Below are positions 48,219 through 60,123 of a stretch of 64,000 nt of DNA, in pieces. A program made the position numbers and the translations under genes. Source of the stretch: Auanema rhodensis. Taxonomy: Eukaryota; Nematoda; Chromadorea; Rhabditida; Rhabditidae. How positions within the stretch are numbered: position 1 is the first letter of the stretch; each line of letters opens with the position of its first letter. A model generated the notes under the pieces. That model ran no database searches. It worked only from the letters and a program-made list of their open reading frames with translations, and was not told the origin of the DNA. The stretch covers positions 15,019,638-15,083,637 of the forward strand of contig OZ059900.1 of NCBI GenBank assembly GCA_964057225.1, given 5' to 3'.

Positions 48219-48290
48219 CTCCCCGGCCGGGAATTGAACCCGGGTCTCGCATGTGACAGACGCGGATACTCACCACTATACTACCGAGGA
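48219..48290 (-). tRNA. tRNA-Asp-GTC: tRNA-Asp (anticodon GUC), copy 54
   Basis: Consensus tRNA. 3' flank class S; T5 terminator at 48210-48214. Confidence 0.97.
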
Positions 48291-48656
48291 TTGAATTTGC
48301 ACTTAGAAACTTTCATTCAGAGTGTGAGTTCGAATTATAGTAGAAAAATGAAACACTGTCTCTAACATATCTTGATTTATGGCCTACTTTACTCAAAGAG
48401 CTAATTGAAGTTTGGTGTTAAAATGAACAATTGATTAACGCTGACGTTTCAATTTTTTTCATCGTAATTGAGATAGAACATTTAAATTAAATGGAAATGT
48501 TTAAAAATTTAGAAAAAATCACAAGCTCAAATCACTTTTGAAAAAACAGAATGTTTAAAACAACCTTTTTTCTAATAATTATCTTTTTTATCCGACTTTT
48601 GTAAAAAAACAAAAATAGCATAACATTCAATAACGATGAATCAGAACAAAAACATT

Positions 48657-48728
48657 CTCCCCGGCCGGGAATTGAACCCGGGTCTCGCATGTGACAGACG
48701 CGGATACTCACCACTATACTACCGAGGA
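48657..48728 (-). tRNA. tRNA-Asp-GTC: tRNA-Asp (anticodon GUC), copy 55
   Basis: Consensus tRNA. 3' flank class Y with a private AGAATGTTT change; T5 terminator at 48648-48652. Confidence 0.97.
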
Positions 48729-49094
48729 TTGAATTTGCACTTAGAAACTTTCATTAAGAGTGTGAGTTTGAATTATAGTAGAAAAATGAAACACTGTCTC
48801 TAACATATCTTGATTTATGGCCTACTTTACTCAAAGAGCTAATTGAAGTTTGGTGTTAAAATGAACAATTGATTAACGCTGACGTTTCAATTTTTTTCAT
48901 CGTAATTGAGATAGAACATTTAAATTAAATGGAAGTGTTTGAAAATTTAGAAAAAATCACAAGCTCAAATCACTTTTGAAAAAACAGAAAGTTTAAAACA
49001 ACCTTTTTTCTAATAATTATCTTTTTAATTCGACTTTTGGAAGAAAACAAAAATAGCATAACATTCAATAACGATGAATCAGAACAAAAACATT

Positions 49095-49166
49095 CTCCCC
49101 GGCCGGGAATTGAACCCGGGTCTCGCATGTGACAGACGCGGATACTCACCACTATACTACCGAGGA
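49095..49166 (-). tRNA. tRNA-Asp-GTC: tRNA-Asp (anticodon GUC), copy 56
   Basis: Consensus tRNA. 3' flank class S with a private TTTGAAAATT change; T5 terminator at 49086-49090. Confidence 0.97.
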
Positions 49167-49532
49167 TTGAATTTGCACTTAGAAACTTTCATTAAGAGTG
49201 TGAGTTTGAATTATAGTAGAAAAATGAAACACTGTCTCTAACATATCTTGATTTATGGCCTACTTTACTCAAAGAGCTAATTGAAGTTTGGTGTTAAAAT
49301 GAACAATTGATTAACGCTGACGTTTCAATTTTTTTCATCGTAATTGAGATAGAACATTTAAATTAAATGGAAGTGTTTAAAAATTTAGAAAAAATCACAA
49401 GCTCAAATCACTTTTGAAAAAACAGAAAGTTTAAAACAACCTTTTTTCTAATAATTATCTTTTTAATTCGACTTTTGGAAGAAAACAAAAATAGTATAAC
49501 ATTCAATAACGATGAATCAGAACAAAAACATT

Positions 49533-49604
49533 CTCCCCGGCCGGGAATTGAACCCGGGTCTCGCATGTGACAGACGCGGATACTCACCACTATACTACCG
49601 AGGA
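49533..49604 (-). tRNA. tRNA-Asp-GTC: tRNA-Asp (anticodon GUC), copy 57
   Basis: Consensus tRNA. 3' flank class S with AGTATAAC, shared with copy 74; T5 terminator at 49524-49528. Confidence 0.97.
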
Positions 49605-49971
49605 TTGAATTTGCACTTAGAAACTTTCACTAAGAGTGTGAGTTTGAATTATAGTAGAAAAATGAAACACTGTCTCTAACATATCTTGATTTATGGCCTA
49701 CTTTACTCAAAGAGCTAATTGAAGTTTGGTGTTAGAATGAACAATTGATTAACGCTGACGTTTCAATTTTTTTCATCGTAATTGAGATAGAACATTTAAA
49801 TTAAATGGAAATGTTTAACGACTTAGAAAAAAAACACAAGCTCAAATCACTTTTGAAAAAACAGAAAGTTTAAAACAACCTTTTTTCTAATAATTATCTT
49901 TTTTATCGGACTTTTGGAAGAAAACAAAAATAGCATAACATTCAATAACGATGAATCAGAACAAAAACATT

Positions 49972-50043
49972 CTCCCCGGCCGGGAATTGAACCCGGGTCT
50001 CGCATGTGACAGACGCGGATACTCACCACTATACTACCGAGGA
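49972..50043 (-). tRNA. tRNA-Asp-GTC: tRNA-Asp (anticodon GUC), copy 58
   Basis: Consensus tRNA. First 439-bp unit (ACGACTTAG spacer form). 3' flank class H with a private ATCGGAC; T5 terminator at 49963-49967. Confidence 0.97.
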
Positions 50044-50409
50044 TTGAATTTGCACTTAGAAACTTTCATTAAGAGTGTGAGTTTGAATTATAGTAGAAAA
50101 ATGAAACACTGTCTCTAACATATCTTGATTTATGGCCTACTTTACTCAAAGAGCTAATGGAAGTTTGGTGTTAGAATGAACAATTGATTAACGCTGACGT
50201 TTCAATTTTTTTCATCGTACTTGAGATAGAACATTTAAATTAAATGGAAATGTTTAAAAATTTAGAAAAAATCACAAGCTCAAATCACTTTTGAAAAAAC
50301 AGAAAGTTTAAAACAACTTTTTTTCTAATAATTATCTTTTTTATCCAACTTTTGTAAAAAAACAAAAATAGCATAACATTCAATAACGATGAATCAGAAC
50401 AAAAACATT

Positions 50410-50481
50410 CTCCCCGGCCGGGAATTGAACCCGGGTCTCGCATGTGACAGACGCGGATACTCACCACTATACTACCGAGGA
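50410..50481 (-). tRNA. tRNA-Asp-GTC: tRNA-Asp (anticodon GUC), copy 59
   Basis: Consensus tRNA. 3' flank class W; T5 terminator at 50401-50405. Confidence 0.97.
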
Positions 50482-50847
50482 TTGAATTTGCACTTAGAAA
50501 CTTTCATTAAGAGTGTGAGTTTGAATTATAGTAGAAAAATGAAACACTGTCTCTAACATATCTTGATTTATGGCCTACTTTACTCAAAGAGCAAATTGAA
50601 GTTTGGTGTTAGAATGAACAATTGATTAACGCTGACGTTTCAATTTTTTTCATCGTAATTGAGATAGAACATTTAAATTAAATGGAAATGTTTAAAAATT
50701 TAGAAAAAATCACAAGCTCAAATCACTTTTGAAAAAACAGAAAGTTTAAAACAACCTTTTTTCTAATAATTATCTTTTTTATCCGACTTTTGTAAAAAAA
50801 CAAAAATAGCATAACATTCAATAACGATGAATCAGAACAAAAACATT

Positions 50848-50919
50848 CTCCCCGGCCGGGAATTGAACCCGGGTCTCGCATGTGACAGACGCGGATACTC
50901 ACCACTATACTACCGAGGA
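50848..50919 (-). tRNA. tRNA-Asp-GTC: tRNA-Asp (anticodon GUC), copy 60
   Basis: Consensus tRNA. 3' flank class Y, private GAGCAAATTG in the spacer; T5 terminator at 50839-50843. Confidence 0.97.
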
Positions 50920-51285
50920 TTGAATTTGCACTTAGAAACTTTCATTAAGAGTGTGAGTTTGAATTATAGTAGAAAAATGAAACACTGTCTCTAACATATC
51001 TTGATTTATGGCCTACTTTACTCAAAGAGCTAATTGAAGTTTGGTGTTAGAATGAACAATTGATTAACGCTGACGTTTCAATTTTTTTCATCGTAATTGA
51101 GATAGAACATTTAAATTAAATGGAAATGTTTAAAAATTTAGAAAAAATCACAAGCTCAAATCACTTTTGAAAAAACAGAAAGTTTAAAACAACCTTTTTT
51201 CTAATAATTATCTTTTTTATCCGACTTTTGGAAGTAAACAAAAATAGCATAACATTCAATAACGATGAATCAGAACAAAAACATT

Positions 51286-51357
51286 CTCCCCGGCCGGGAA
51301 TTGAACCCGGGTCTCGCATGTGACAGACGCGGATACTCACCACTATACTACCGAGGA
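51286..51357 (-). tRNA. tRNA-Asp-GTC: tRNA-Asp (anticodon GUC), copy 61
   Basis: Consensus tRNA. 3' flank class T; T5 terminator at 51277-51281. Confidence 0.97.
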
Positions 51358-51723
51358 TTGAATTTGCACTTAGAAACTTTCATTAAGAGTGTGAGTTTGA
51401 ATTATAGTAGAAAAATGAAACACTGTCTCTAACATATCTTGATTTATGGCCTACTTTACTCAAAGAGCTAATGGAAGTTTGGTGTTAGAATGAACAATTG
51501 ATTAACGCTGACGTTTCAATTTTTTTCATCGTACTTGAGATAGAACATTTAAATTAAATGGAAATGTTTAAAAATTTAGAAAAAATCACAAGCTCAAATC
51601 ACTTTTGAAAAAACAGAAAGTTTAAAACAACTTTTTTTCTAATAATTATCTTTTTTATCCAACTTTTGTAAAAAAACAAAAATAGCATAACATTCAATAA
51701 CGATGAATCAGAACAAAAACATT

Positions 51724-51795
51724 CTCCCCGGCCGGGAATTGAACCCGGGTCTCGCATGTGACAGACGCGGATACTCACCACTATACTACCGAGGA
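51724..51795 (-). tRNA. tRNA-Asp-GTC: tRNA-Asp (anticodon GUC), copy 62
   Basis: Consensus tRNA. 3' flank class W; T5 terminator at 51715-51719. Confidence 0.97.
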
Positions 51796-52161
51796 TTGAA
51801 TTTGCACTTAGAAACTTTCATTAAGAGTGTGAGTTTGAATTATAGTAGAAAAATGAAACACTGTCTCTAACATATCTTGATTTATGGCCTACTTTACTCA
51901 AAGAGCTAATTGAAGTTTGGTGTTAGAATGAACAATTGATTAACGCTGACGTTTCAATTTTTTTCATCGTAATTGAGATAGAACATTTAAATTAAATGGA
52001 AATGTTTAAAAATTTAGAAAAAATCACAAGCTCAAATCACTTTTGAAAAAACAGAAAGTTTAAAACAACCTTTTTTCTAATAATTATCTTTTTTATCCGA
52101 CTTTTGTAAAAAAACAAAAATAGCATAACATTCAATAACGATGAATCAGAACAAAAACATT

Positions 52162-52233
52162 CTCCCCGGCCGGGAATTGAACCCGGGTCTCGCATGTGAC
52201 AGACGCGGATACTCACCACTATACTACCGAGGA
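52162..52233 (-). tRNA. tRNA-Asp-GTC: tRNA-Asp (anticodon GUC), copy 63
   Basis: Consensus tRNA. 3' flank class Y; T5 terminator at 52153-52157. Confidence 0.97.
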
Positions 52234-52599
52234 TTGAATTTGCACTTAGAAACTTTCATTAAGAGTGTGAGTTTGAATTATAGTAGAAAAATGAAACACT
52301 GTCTCTAACATATCTTGATTTATGGCCTACTTTACTCAAAGAGCTAATTGAAGTTTGGTGTTAGAATGAACAATTGATTAACGCTGACGTTTCAATTTTT
52401 TTCATCGTAATTGAGATAGAACATTTAAATTAAATGGAAATGTTTAAAAATTTAGAAAAAATCACAAGCTCAAATCACTTTTGAAAAAACAGAAAGTTTA
52501 AAACAACCTTTTTTCTAATAATTATCTTTTTTATCCGACTTTTGTAAAAAAACAAAAATAGCATAACATTCAATAACGATGAATCAGAACAAAAACATT

Positions 52600-52671
52600 C
52601 TCCCCGGCCGGGAATTGAACCCGGGTCTCGCATGTGACAGACGCGGATACTCACCACTATACTACCGAGGA
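52600..52671 (-). tRNA. tRNA-Asp-GTC: tRNA-Asp (anticodon GUC), copy 64
   Basis: Consensus tRNA. 3' flank class Y; T5 terminator at 52591-52595. Confidence 0.97.
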
Positions 52672-53037
52672 TTGAATTTGCACTTAGAAACTTTCATTAA
52701 GAGTGTGAGTTTGAATTATAGTAGAAAAATGAAACACTGTCTCTAACATATCTTGATTTATGGCCTACTTTACTCAAAGAGCTAATTGAAGTTTGGTGTT
52801 AAAATGAACAATTGATTAACGCTGACGTTTCAATTTTTTTCATCGTAATTGAGATAGAACATTTAAATTAAATGGAAGTGTTTAAAAATTTAGAAAAAAT
52901 CACAAGCTCAAATCACTTTTGAAAAAACAGAAAGTTTAAAACAACCTTTTTTCTAATAATTATCTTTTTTATCCGACTTTTGGAAGTAAACAAAAATAGC
53001 ATAACATTCAATAACGATGAATCAGAACAAAAACATT

Positions 53038-53109
53038 CTCCCCGGCCGGGAATTGAACCCGGGTCTCGCATGTGACAGACGCGGATACTCACCACTATAC
53101 TACCGAGGA
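53038..53109 (-). tRNA. tRNA-Asp-GTC: tRNA-Asp (anticodon GUC), copy 65
   Basis: Consensus tRNA. 3' flank class T; T5 terminator at 53029-53033. Twin of copy 82. Confidence 0.97.
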
Positions 53110-53475
53110 TTGAATTTGCACTTAGAAACTTTCATTAAGAGTGTGAGTTTGAATTATAGTAGAAAAATGAAACACTGTCTCTAACATATCTTGATTTATG
53201 GCCTACTTTACTCAAAGAGCTAATGGAAGTTTGGTGTTAGAATGAAGAATTGATTAACGCTGACGTTTCAATTTTTTTCATCGTACTTGAGATAGAACAT
53301 TTAAATTAAATGGAAATGTTTAAAAATTTAGAAAAAATCACAAGCTCAAATCACTTTTGAAAAAACAGAAAGTTTAAAACAACTTTTTTTCTAATAATTA
53401 TCTTTTTTATCCGACTTTTGTAAAAAAACAAAAATAGCATAACATTCAATAACGATGAATCAGAACAAAAACATT

Positions 53476-53547
53476 CTCCCCGGCCGGGAATTGAACCCGG
53501 GTCTCGCATGTGACAGACGCGGATACTCACCACTATACTACCGAGGA
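53476..53547 (-). tRNA. tRNA-Asp-GTC: tRNA-Asp (anticodon GUC), copy 66
   Basis: Consensus tRNA. 3' flank class Y with GAAGAATTG; T5 terminator at 53467-53471. Twin of copy 83. Confidence 0.97.
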
Positions 53548-53913
53548 TTGAATTTGCACTTAGAAACTTTCATTAAGAGTGTGAGTTTGAATTATAGTAG
53601 AAAAATGAAACACTGTCTCTAACATATCTTGATTTATGGCCTACTTTACTCAAAGAGCTAATTGAAGTTTGGTGTTAGAATGAACAATTGATTAACGCTG
53701 ACGTTTCAATTTTTTTCATCGTAATTGAGATAGAACATTCAAATTAAATAGAAATGTTTAAAAATTTAGAAAAAATCACAAGCTCAAATCACTTTTGAAA
53801 AAACAGAAAGTTTAAAACAACCTTTTTTCTAATAATTATCTTTTTTATCCGACTTTTGTAAAAAAACAAAAATAGCATAACATTCAATAACGATGAATCA
53901 GAACAAAAACATT

Positions 53914-53985
53914 CTCCCCGGCCGGGAATTGAACCCGGGTCTCGCATGTGACAGACGCGGATACTCACCACTATACTACCGAGGA
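53914..53985 (-). tRNA. tRNA-Asp-GTC: tRNA-Asp (anticodon GUC), copy 67
   Basis: Consensus tRNA. 3' flank class Y with CATTCAAATTAAATAG; T5 terminator at 53905-53909. Twin of copy 84. Confidence 0.97.
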
Positions 53986-54351
53986 TTGAATTTGCACTTA
54001 GAAACTTTCACTAAGAGTGTGAGTTTGAATTATAGTAGAAAAATGAAACACTGTCTCTAACATATCTTGATTTATGGCCTACTTTACTCAAAGAGCTAAT
54101 TGAAGTTTGGTGTTAAAATGAACAATTGATTAACGCTGACGTTTCAATTTTTTTCATCGTAATTGAGATAGAACATTTAAATTAAATGGAAATGTTTAAA
54201 AATTTAGAAAAAATCACAAGCTCAAATCACTTTTGAAAAAACAGAAAGTTTAAAACAACCTTTTTTCTAATAATTATCTTTTTAATTCGACTTTTGGAAG
54301 AAAACAAAAATAGCATAACATTCAATAACGATGAATCAGAACAAAAACATT

Positions 54352-54423
54352 CTCCCCGGCCGGGAATTGAACCCGGGTCTCGCATGTGACAGACGCGGAT
54401 ACTCACCACTATACTACCGAGGA
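54352..54423 (-). tRNA. tRNA-Asp-GTC: tRNA-Asp (anticodon GUC), copy 68
   Basis: Consensus tRNA. 3' flank class S; T5 terminator at 54343-54347. Twin of copy 85. Confidence 0.97.
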
Positions 54424-54789
54424 TTGAATTTGCACTTAGAAACTTTCATTAAGAGTGTGAGTTTGAATTATAGTAGAAAAATGAAACACTGTCTCTAACA
54501 TATCTTGATTTATGGCCTACTTTACTCAAAGAGCTAATTGAAGTTTGGTGTTAAAATGAACAATTGATTAACGCTGACGTTTCAATTTTTTTCATCGTTA
54601 TTGAGATAGAACATTTAAATTAAATGGAAGTGTTTAAAAATTTAGAAAAAATCACAAGCTCAAATCACTTTTGAAAAAACAGAAAGTTTAAAACAACCTT
54701 TTTTCTAATAATTATCTTTTTAATTCGACTTTTGGAAGAAAACAAAAATAGCATAACATTCAATAACGATGAATCAGAACAAAAACATT

Positions 54790-54861
54790 CTCCCCGGCCG
54801 GGAATTGAACCCGGGTCTCGCATGTGACAGACGCGGATACTCACCACTATACTACCGAGGA
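54790..54861 (-). tRNA. tRNA-Asp-GTC: tRNA-Asp (anticodon GUC), copy 69
   Basis: Consensus tRNA. 3' flank class S with CGTTATTGAG; T5 terminator at 54781-54785. Twin of copy 86. Confidence 0.97.
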
Positions 54862-55227
54862 TTGAATTTGCACTTAGAAACTTTCATTAAGAGTGTGAGT
54901 TCGAATTATAGTAGAAAAATGAAACACTGTCTCTAACATATCTTGATTTATGGCCTACTTTACTCAAAGAGCTAATTGAAGTTTGGTGTTAAAATGAACA
55001 ATTGATTAACGCTGACGTTTCAATTTTTTTCATCGTAATTGAGATAGAACATTTAAATTAAATGGAAGTGTTTAAAAATTTAGAAAAAATCACAAGCTCA
55101 AATCACTTTTGAAAAAACAGAAAGTTTAAAACAACCTTTTTTCTAATAATTATCTTTTTTATCCGACTTTTGTAAAAAAACAAAAATAGCATAACATTCA
55201 ATAACGATGAATCAGAACAAAAACATT

Positions 55228-55299
55228 CTCCCCGGCCGGGAATTGAACCCGGGTCTCGCATGTGACAGACGCGGATACTCACCACTATACTACCGAGGA
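55228..55299 (-). tRNA. tRNA-Asp-GTC: tRNA-Asp (anticodon GUC), copy 70
   Basis: Consensus tRNA. 3' flank class Y; T5 terminator at 55219-55223. Twin of copy 87. Confidence 0.97.
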
Positions 55300-55665
55300 T
55301 TGAATTTGCACTTAGAAACTTTCATTAAGAGTGTGAGTTTGAATTATAGTAGAAAAATGAAACACTGTCTCTAACATATCTTGATTTATGGCCTACTTTA
55401 CTCAAAGAGCTAATTGAAGTTTGGTGTTAAAATGAACAATTGATTAACGCTGACGTTTCAATTTTTTTCATCGTAATTGAGATAGAACATTTAAATTAAA
55501 TGGAAGTGTTTAAAAATTTAGAAAAAATCACAAGCTCAAATCACTTTTGAAAAAACAGAAAGTTTAAAACAACCTTTTTTCTAATAATTATCTTTTTAAT
55601 TCGACTTTTGGAAGAAAACAAAAATAGCATAACATTCAATAACGATGAATCAGAACAAAAACATT

Positions 55666-55737
55666 CTCCCCGGCCGGGAATTGAACCCGGGTCTCGCATG
55701 TGACAGACGCGGATACTCACCACTATACTACCGAGGA
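55666..55737 (-). tRNA. tRNA-Asp-GTC: tRNA-Asp (anticodon GUC), copy 71
   Basis: Consensus tRNA. 3' flank class S; T5 terminator at 55657-55661. Twin of copy 88. Confidence 0.97.
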
Positions 55738-56104
55738 TTGAATTTGCACTTAGAAACTTTCACTAAGAGTGTGAGTTTGAATTATAGTAGAAAAATGAAA
55801 CACTGTCTCTAACATATCTTGATTTATGGCCTACTTTACTCAAAGAGCTAATTGAAGTTTGGTGTTAGAATGAACAATTGATTAACGCTGACGTTTCAAT
55901 TTTTTTCATCGTAATTGAGATAGAACATTTAAATTAAATGGAAATGTTTAACGACTTAGAAAAAAAACACAAGCTCAAATCACTTTTGAAAAAACAGAAA
56001 GTTTAAAACAACTTTTTTTCTAATAATTATCTTTTTTATCCGACTTTTGTAAAAAAACAAAAATAGCATAACATTCAATAACGATGAATCAGAACAAAAA
56101 CATT

Positions 56105-56176
56105 CTCCCCGGCCGGGAATTGAACCCGGGTCTCGCATGTGACAGACGCGGATACTCACCACTATACTACCGAGGA
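56105..56176 (-). tRNA. tRNA-Asp-GTC: tRNA-Asp (anticodon GUC), copy 72
   Basis: Consensus tRNA in a 439-bp unit. 3' flank class Y with CAACTTTTTTT; T5 terminator at 56096-56100. Twin of copy 89. Confidence 0.97.
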
Positions 56177-56543
56177 TTGAATTTGCACTTAGAAACTTTC
56201 ACTAAGAGTGTGAGTTTGAATTATAGTAGAAAAATGAAACACTGTCTCTAACATATCTTGATTTATGGCCTACTTTACTCAAAGAGCTAATTGAAGTTTG
56301 GTGTTAGAATGAACAATTGATTAACGCTGACGTTTCAATTTTTTTCATCGTAATTGAGATAGAACATTTAAATTAAATGGAAATGTTTAACGACTTAGAA
56401 AAAAAACACAAGCTCAAATCACTTTTGAAAAAACAGAAAGTTTAAAACAACTTTTTTTCTAATAATTATCTTTTTTATCCGACTTTTGTAAAAAAACAAA
56501 AATAGCATAACATTCAATAACGATGAATCAGAACAAAAACATT

Positions 56544-56615
56544 CTCCCCGGCCGGGAATTGAACCCGGGTCTCGCATGTGACAGACGCGGATACTCACCA
56601 CTATACTACCGAGGA
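56544..56615 (-). tRNA. tRNA-Asp-GTC: tRNA-Asp (anticodon GUC), copy 73
   Basis: Consensus tRNA in a 439-bp unit that looks like an exact tandem copy of the copy-72 unit. 3' flank class Y; T5 terminator at 56535-56539. Confidence 0.97.
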
Positions 56616-56981
56616 TTGAATTTGCACTTAGAAACTTTCATTAAGAGTGTGAGTTTGAATTATAGTAGAAAAATGAAACACTGTCTCTAACATATCTTGA
56701 TTTATGGCCTACTTTACTCAAAGAGCTAATTGAAGTTTGGTGTTAAAATGAACAATTGATTAACGCTGACGTTTCAATTTTTTTCATCGTAATTGAGATA
56801 GAACATTTAAATTAAATGGAAGTGTTTAAAAATTTAGAAAAAATCACAAGCTCAAATCACTTTTGAAAAAACAGAAAGTTTAAAACAACCTTTTTTCTAA
56901 TAATTATCTTTTTAATTCGACTTTTGGAAGAAAACAAAAATAGTATAACATTCAATAACGATGAATCAGAACAAAAACATT

Positions 56982-57053
56982 CTCCCCGGCCGGGAATTGA
57001 ACCCGGGTCTCGCATGTGACAGACGCGGATACTCACCACTATACTACCGAGGA
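56982..57053 (-). tRNA. tRNA-Asp-GTC: tRNA-Asp (anticodon GUC), copy 74
   Basis: Consensus tRNA. 3' flank class S with AGTATAAC, as in copy 57; T5 terminator at 56973-56977. Confidence 0.97.
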
Positions 57054-57420
57054 TTGAATTTGCACTTAGAAACTTTCACTAAGAGTGTGAGTTTGAATTA
57101 TAGTAGAAAAATGAAACACTGTCTCTAACATATCTTGATTTATGGCCTACTTTACTCAAAGAGCTAATTGAAGTTTGGTGTTAGAATGAACAATTGATTA
57201 ACGCTGACGTTTCAATTTTTTTCATCGTAATTGAGATAGAACATTTAAATTAAATGGAAATGTTTAACGACTTAGAAAAAAAACACAAGCTCAAATCACT
57301 TTTGAAAAAACAGAAAGTTTAAAACAACCTTTTTTCTAATAATTATCTTTTTTATCCGACTTTTGGAAGTAAACAAAAATAGCATAACATTCAATAACGA
57401 TGAATCAGAACAAAAACATT

Positions 57421-57492
57421 CTCCCCGGCCGGGAATTGAACCCGGGTCTCGCATGTGACAGACGCGGATACTCACCACTATACTACCGAGGA
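57421..57492 (-). tRNA. tRNA-Asp-GTC: tRNA-Asp (anticodon GUC), copy 75
   Basis: Consensus tRNA in a 439-bp unit. 3' flank class T; T5 terminator at 57412-57416. Confidence 0.97.
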
Positions 57493-57858
57493 TTGAATTT
57501 GCACTTAGAAACTTTCATTAAGAGTGTGAGTTTGAATTATAGTAGAAAAATGAAACACTGTCTCTAACATATCTTGATTTATGGCCTACTTTACTCAAAG
57601 AGCTAATGGAAGTTTGGTGTTAGAATGAACAATTGATTAACGCTGACGTTTCAATTTTTTTCATCGTACTTGAGATAGAACATTTAAATTAAATGGAAAT
57701 GTTTAAAAATTTAGAAAAAATCACAAGCTCAAATCACTTTTGAAAAAACAGAAAGTTTAAAACAACTTTTTTTCTAATAATTATCTTTTTTATCCAACTT
57801 TTGTAAAAAAACAAAAATAGCATAACATTCAATAACGATGAATCAGAACAAAAACATT

Positions 57859-57930
57859 CTCCCCGGCCGGGAATTGAACCCGGGTCTCGCATGTGACAGA
57901 CGCGGATACTCACCACTATACTACCGAGGA
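57859..57930 (-). tRNA. tRNA-Asp-GTC: tRNA-Asp (anticodon GUC), copy 76
   Basis: Consensus tRNA. 3' flank class W; T5 terminator at 57850-57854. Confidence 0.97.
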
Positions 57931-58297
57931 TTGAATTTGCACTTAGAAACTTTCACTAAGAGTGTGAGTTTGAATTATAGTAGAAAAATGAAACACTGTC
58001 TCTAACATATCTTGATTTATGGCCTACTTTACTCAAAGAGCTAATTGAAGTTTGGTGTTAGAATGAACAATTGATTAACGCTGACGTTTCAATTTTTTTC
58101 ATCGTAATTGAGATAGAACATTTAAATTAAATGGAAATGTTTAACGACTTAGAAAAAAAACACAAGCTCAAATCACTTTTGAAAAAACAGAAAGTTTAAA
58201 ACAACCTTTTTTCTAATAATTATCTTTTTTATCCGACTTTTGGAAGAAAACAAAAATAGCATAACATTCAATAACGATGAATCAGAACAAAAACATT

Positions 58298-58369
58298 CTC
58301 CCCGGCCGGGAATTGAACCCGGGTCTCGCATGTGACAGACGCGGATACTCACCACTATACTACCGAGGA
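58298..58369 (-). tRNA. tRNA-Asp-GTC: tRNA-Asp (anticodon GUC), copy 77
   Basis: Consensus tRNA in a 439-bp unit. 3' flank class H; T5 terminator at 58289-58293. Confidence 0.97.
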
Positions 58370-58735
58370 TTGAATTTGCACTTAGAAACTTTCATTAAGA
58401 GTGTGAGTTTGAATTATAGTAGAAAAATGAAACACTGTCTCTAACATATCTTGATTTATGGCCTACTTTACTCAAAGAGCTAATGGAAGTTTGGTGTTAG
58501 AATGAACAATTGATTAACGCTGACGTTTCAATTTTTTTCATCGTACTTGAGATAGAACATTTAAATTAAATGGAAATGTTTAAAAATTTAGAAAAAATCA
58601 CAAGCTCAAATCACTTTTGAAAAAACAGAAAGTTTAAAACAACTTTTTTTCTAATAATTATCTTTTTTATCCAACTTTTGTAAAAAAACAAAAATAGCAT
58701 AACATTCAATAACGATGAATCAGAACAAAAACATT

Positions 58736-58807
58736 CTCCCCGGCCGGGAATTGAACCCGGGTCTCGCATGTGACAGACGCGGATACTCACCACTATACTA
58801 CCGAGGA
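58736..58807 (-). tRNA. tRNA-Asp-GTC: tRNA-Asp (anticodon GUC), copy 78
   Basis: Consensus tRNA. 3' flank class W; T5 terminator at 58727-58731. Confidence 0.97.
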
Positions 58808-59174
58808 TTGAATTTGCACTTAGAAACTTTCACTAAGAGTGTGAGTTTGAATTATAGTAGAAAAATGAAACACTGTCTCTAACATATCTTGATTTATGGC
58901 CTACTTTACTCAAAGAGCTAATTGAAGTTTGGTGTTAGAATGAACAATTGATTAACGCTGACGTTTCAATTTTTTTCATCGTAATTGAGATAGAACATTT
59001 AAATTAAATGGAAATGTTTAACGACTTAGAAAAAAAACACAAGCTCAAATCACTTTTGAAAAAACAGAAAGTTTAAAACAACCTTTTTTCTAATAATTAT
59101 CTTTTTTATCCGACTTTTGGAAGAAAACAAAAATAGCATAACATTCAATAACGATGAATCAGAACAAAAACATT

Positions 59175-59246
59175 CTCCCCGGCCGGGAATTGAACCCGGG
59201 TCTCGCATGTGACAGACGCGGATACTCACCACTATACTACCGAGGA
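59175..59246 (-). tRNA. tRNA-Asp-GTC: tRNA-Asp (anticodon GUC), copy 79
   Basis: Consensus tRNA in a 439-bp unit. 3' flank class H; T5 terminator at 59166-59170. Confidence 0.97.
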
Positions 59247-59612
59247 TTGAATTTGCACTTAGAAACTTTCATTAAGAGTGTGAGTTTGAATTATAGTAGA
59301 AAAATGAAACACTGTCTCTAACATATCTTGATTTATGGCCTACTTTACTCAAAGAGCTAATGGAAGTTTGGTGTTAGAATGAACAATTGATTAACGCTGA
59401 CGTTTCAATTTTTTTCATCGTACTTGAGATAGAACATTTAAATTAAATGGAAATGTTTAAAAATTTAGAAAAAATCACAAGCTCAAATCACTTTTGAAAA
59501 AACAGAAAGTTTAAAACAACTTTTTTTCTAATAATTATCTTTTTTATCCAACTTTTGTAAAAAAACAAAAATAGCATAACATTCAATAACGATGAATCAG
59601 AACAAAAACATT

Positions 59613-59684
59613 CTCCCCGGCCGGGAATTGAACCCGGGTCTCGCATGTGACAGACGCGGATACTCACCACTATACTACCGAGGA
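59613..59684 (-). tRNA. tRNA-Asp-GTC: tRNA-Asp (anticodon GUC), copy 80
   Basis: Consensus tRNA. 3' flank class W; T5 terminator at 59604-59608. Confidence 0.97.
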
Positions 59685-60051
59685 TTGAATTTGCACTTAG
59701 AAACTTTCACTAAGAGTGTGAGTTTGAATTATAGTAGAAAAATGAAACACTGTCTCTAACATATCTTGATTTATGGCCTACTTTACTCAAAGAGCTAATT
59801 GAAGTTTGGTGTTAGAATGAACAATTGATTAACGCTGACGTTTCAATTTTTTTCATCGTAATTGAGATAGAACATTTAAATTAAATGGAAATGTTTAACG
59901 ACTTAGAAAAAAAACACAAGCTCAAATCACTTTTGAAAAAACAGAAAGTTTAAAACAACCTTTTTTCTAATAATTATCTTTTTTATCCGACTTTTGTAAA
60001 AAAACAAAAATAGCATAACATTCAATAACGATGAATCAGAACAAAAACATT

Positions 60052-60123
60052 CTCCCCGGCCGGGAATTGAACCCGGGTCTCGCATGTGACAGACGCGGAT
60101 ACTCACCACTATACTACCGAGGA
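60052..60123 (-). tRNA. tRNA-Asp-GTC: tRNA-Asp (anticodon GUC), copy 81
   Basis: Consensus tRNA in a 439-bp unit. 3' flank class Y; T5 terminator at 60043-60047. Confidence 0.97.

Larger units (their letters stand above)
52672..56548. repeat. Block of about nine tRNA units copied at 60124-64000
   Basis: Copies 65-73 match copies 82-90 in order at a constant offset of 7452 bp. Shared rare marks are GAAGAATTG, CATTCAAATTAAATAG, CACTAAG, CGTTATTGAG, GAGTTCGAATT and the ACGACTTAG form. The match runs to the end of the window, so its true length is unknown. Confidence 0.9.
57054..59684. repeat. Two-unit repeat (877 bp) in three tandem copies
   Basis: Copies 75-76, 77-78 and 79-80 each pair a 439-bp unit (ACGACTTAG form) with a 438-bp class W unit. 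The second and third pairs look identical; the first has a class T flank. A similar pair is at 49605-50481 (copies 58-59). Confidence 0.9.
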
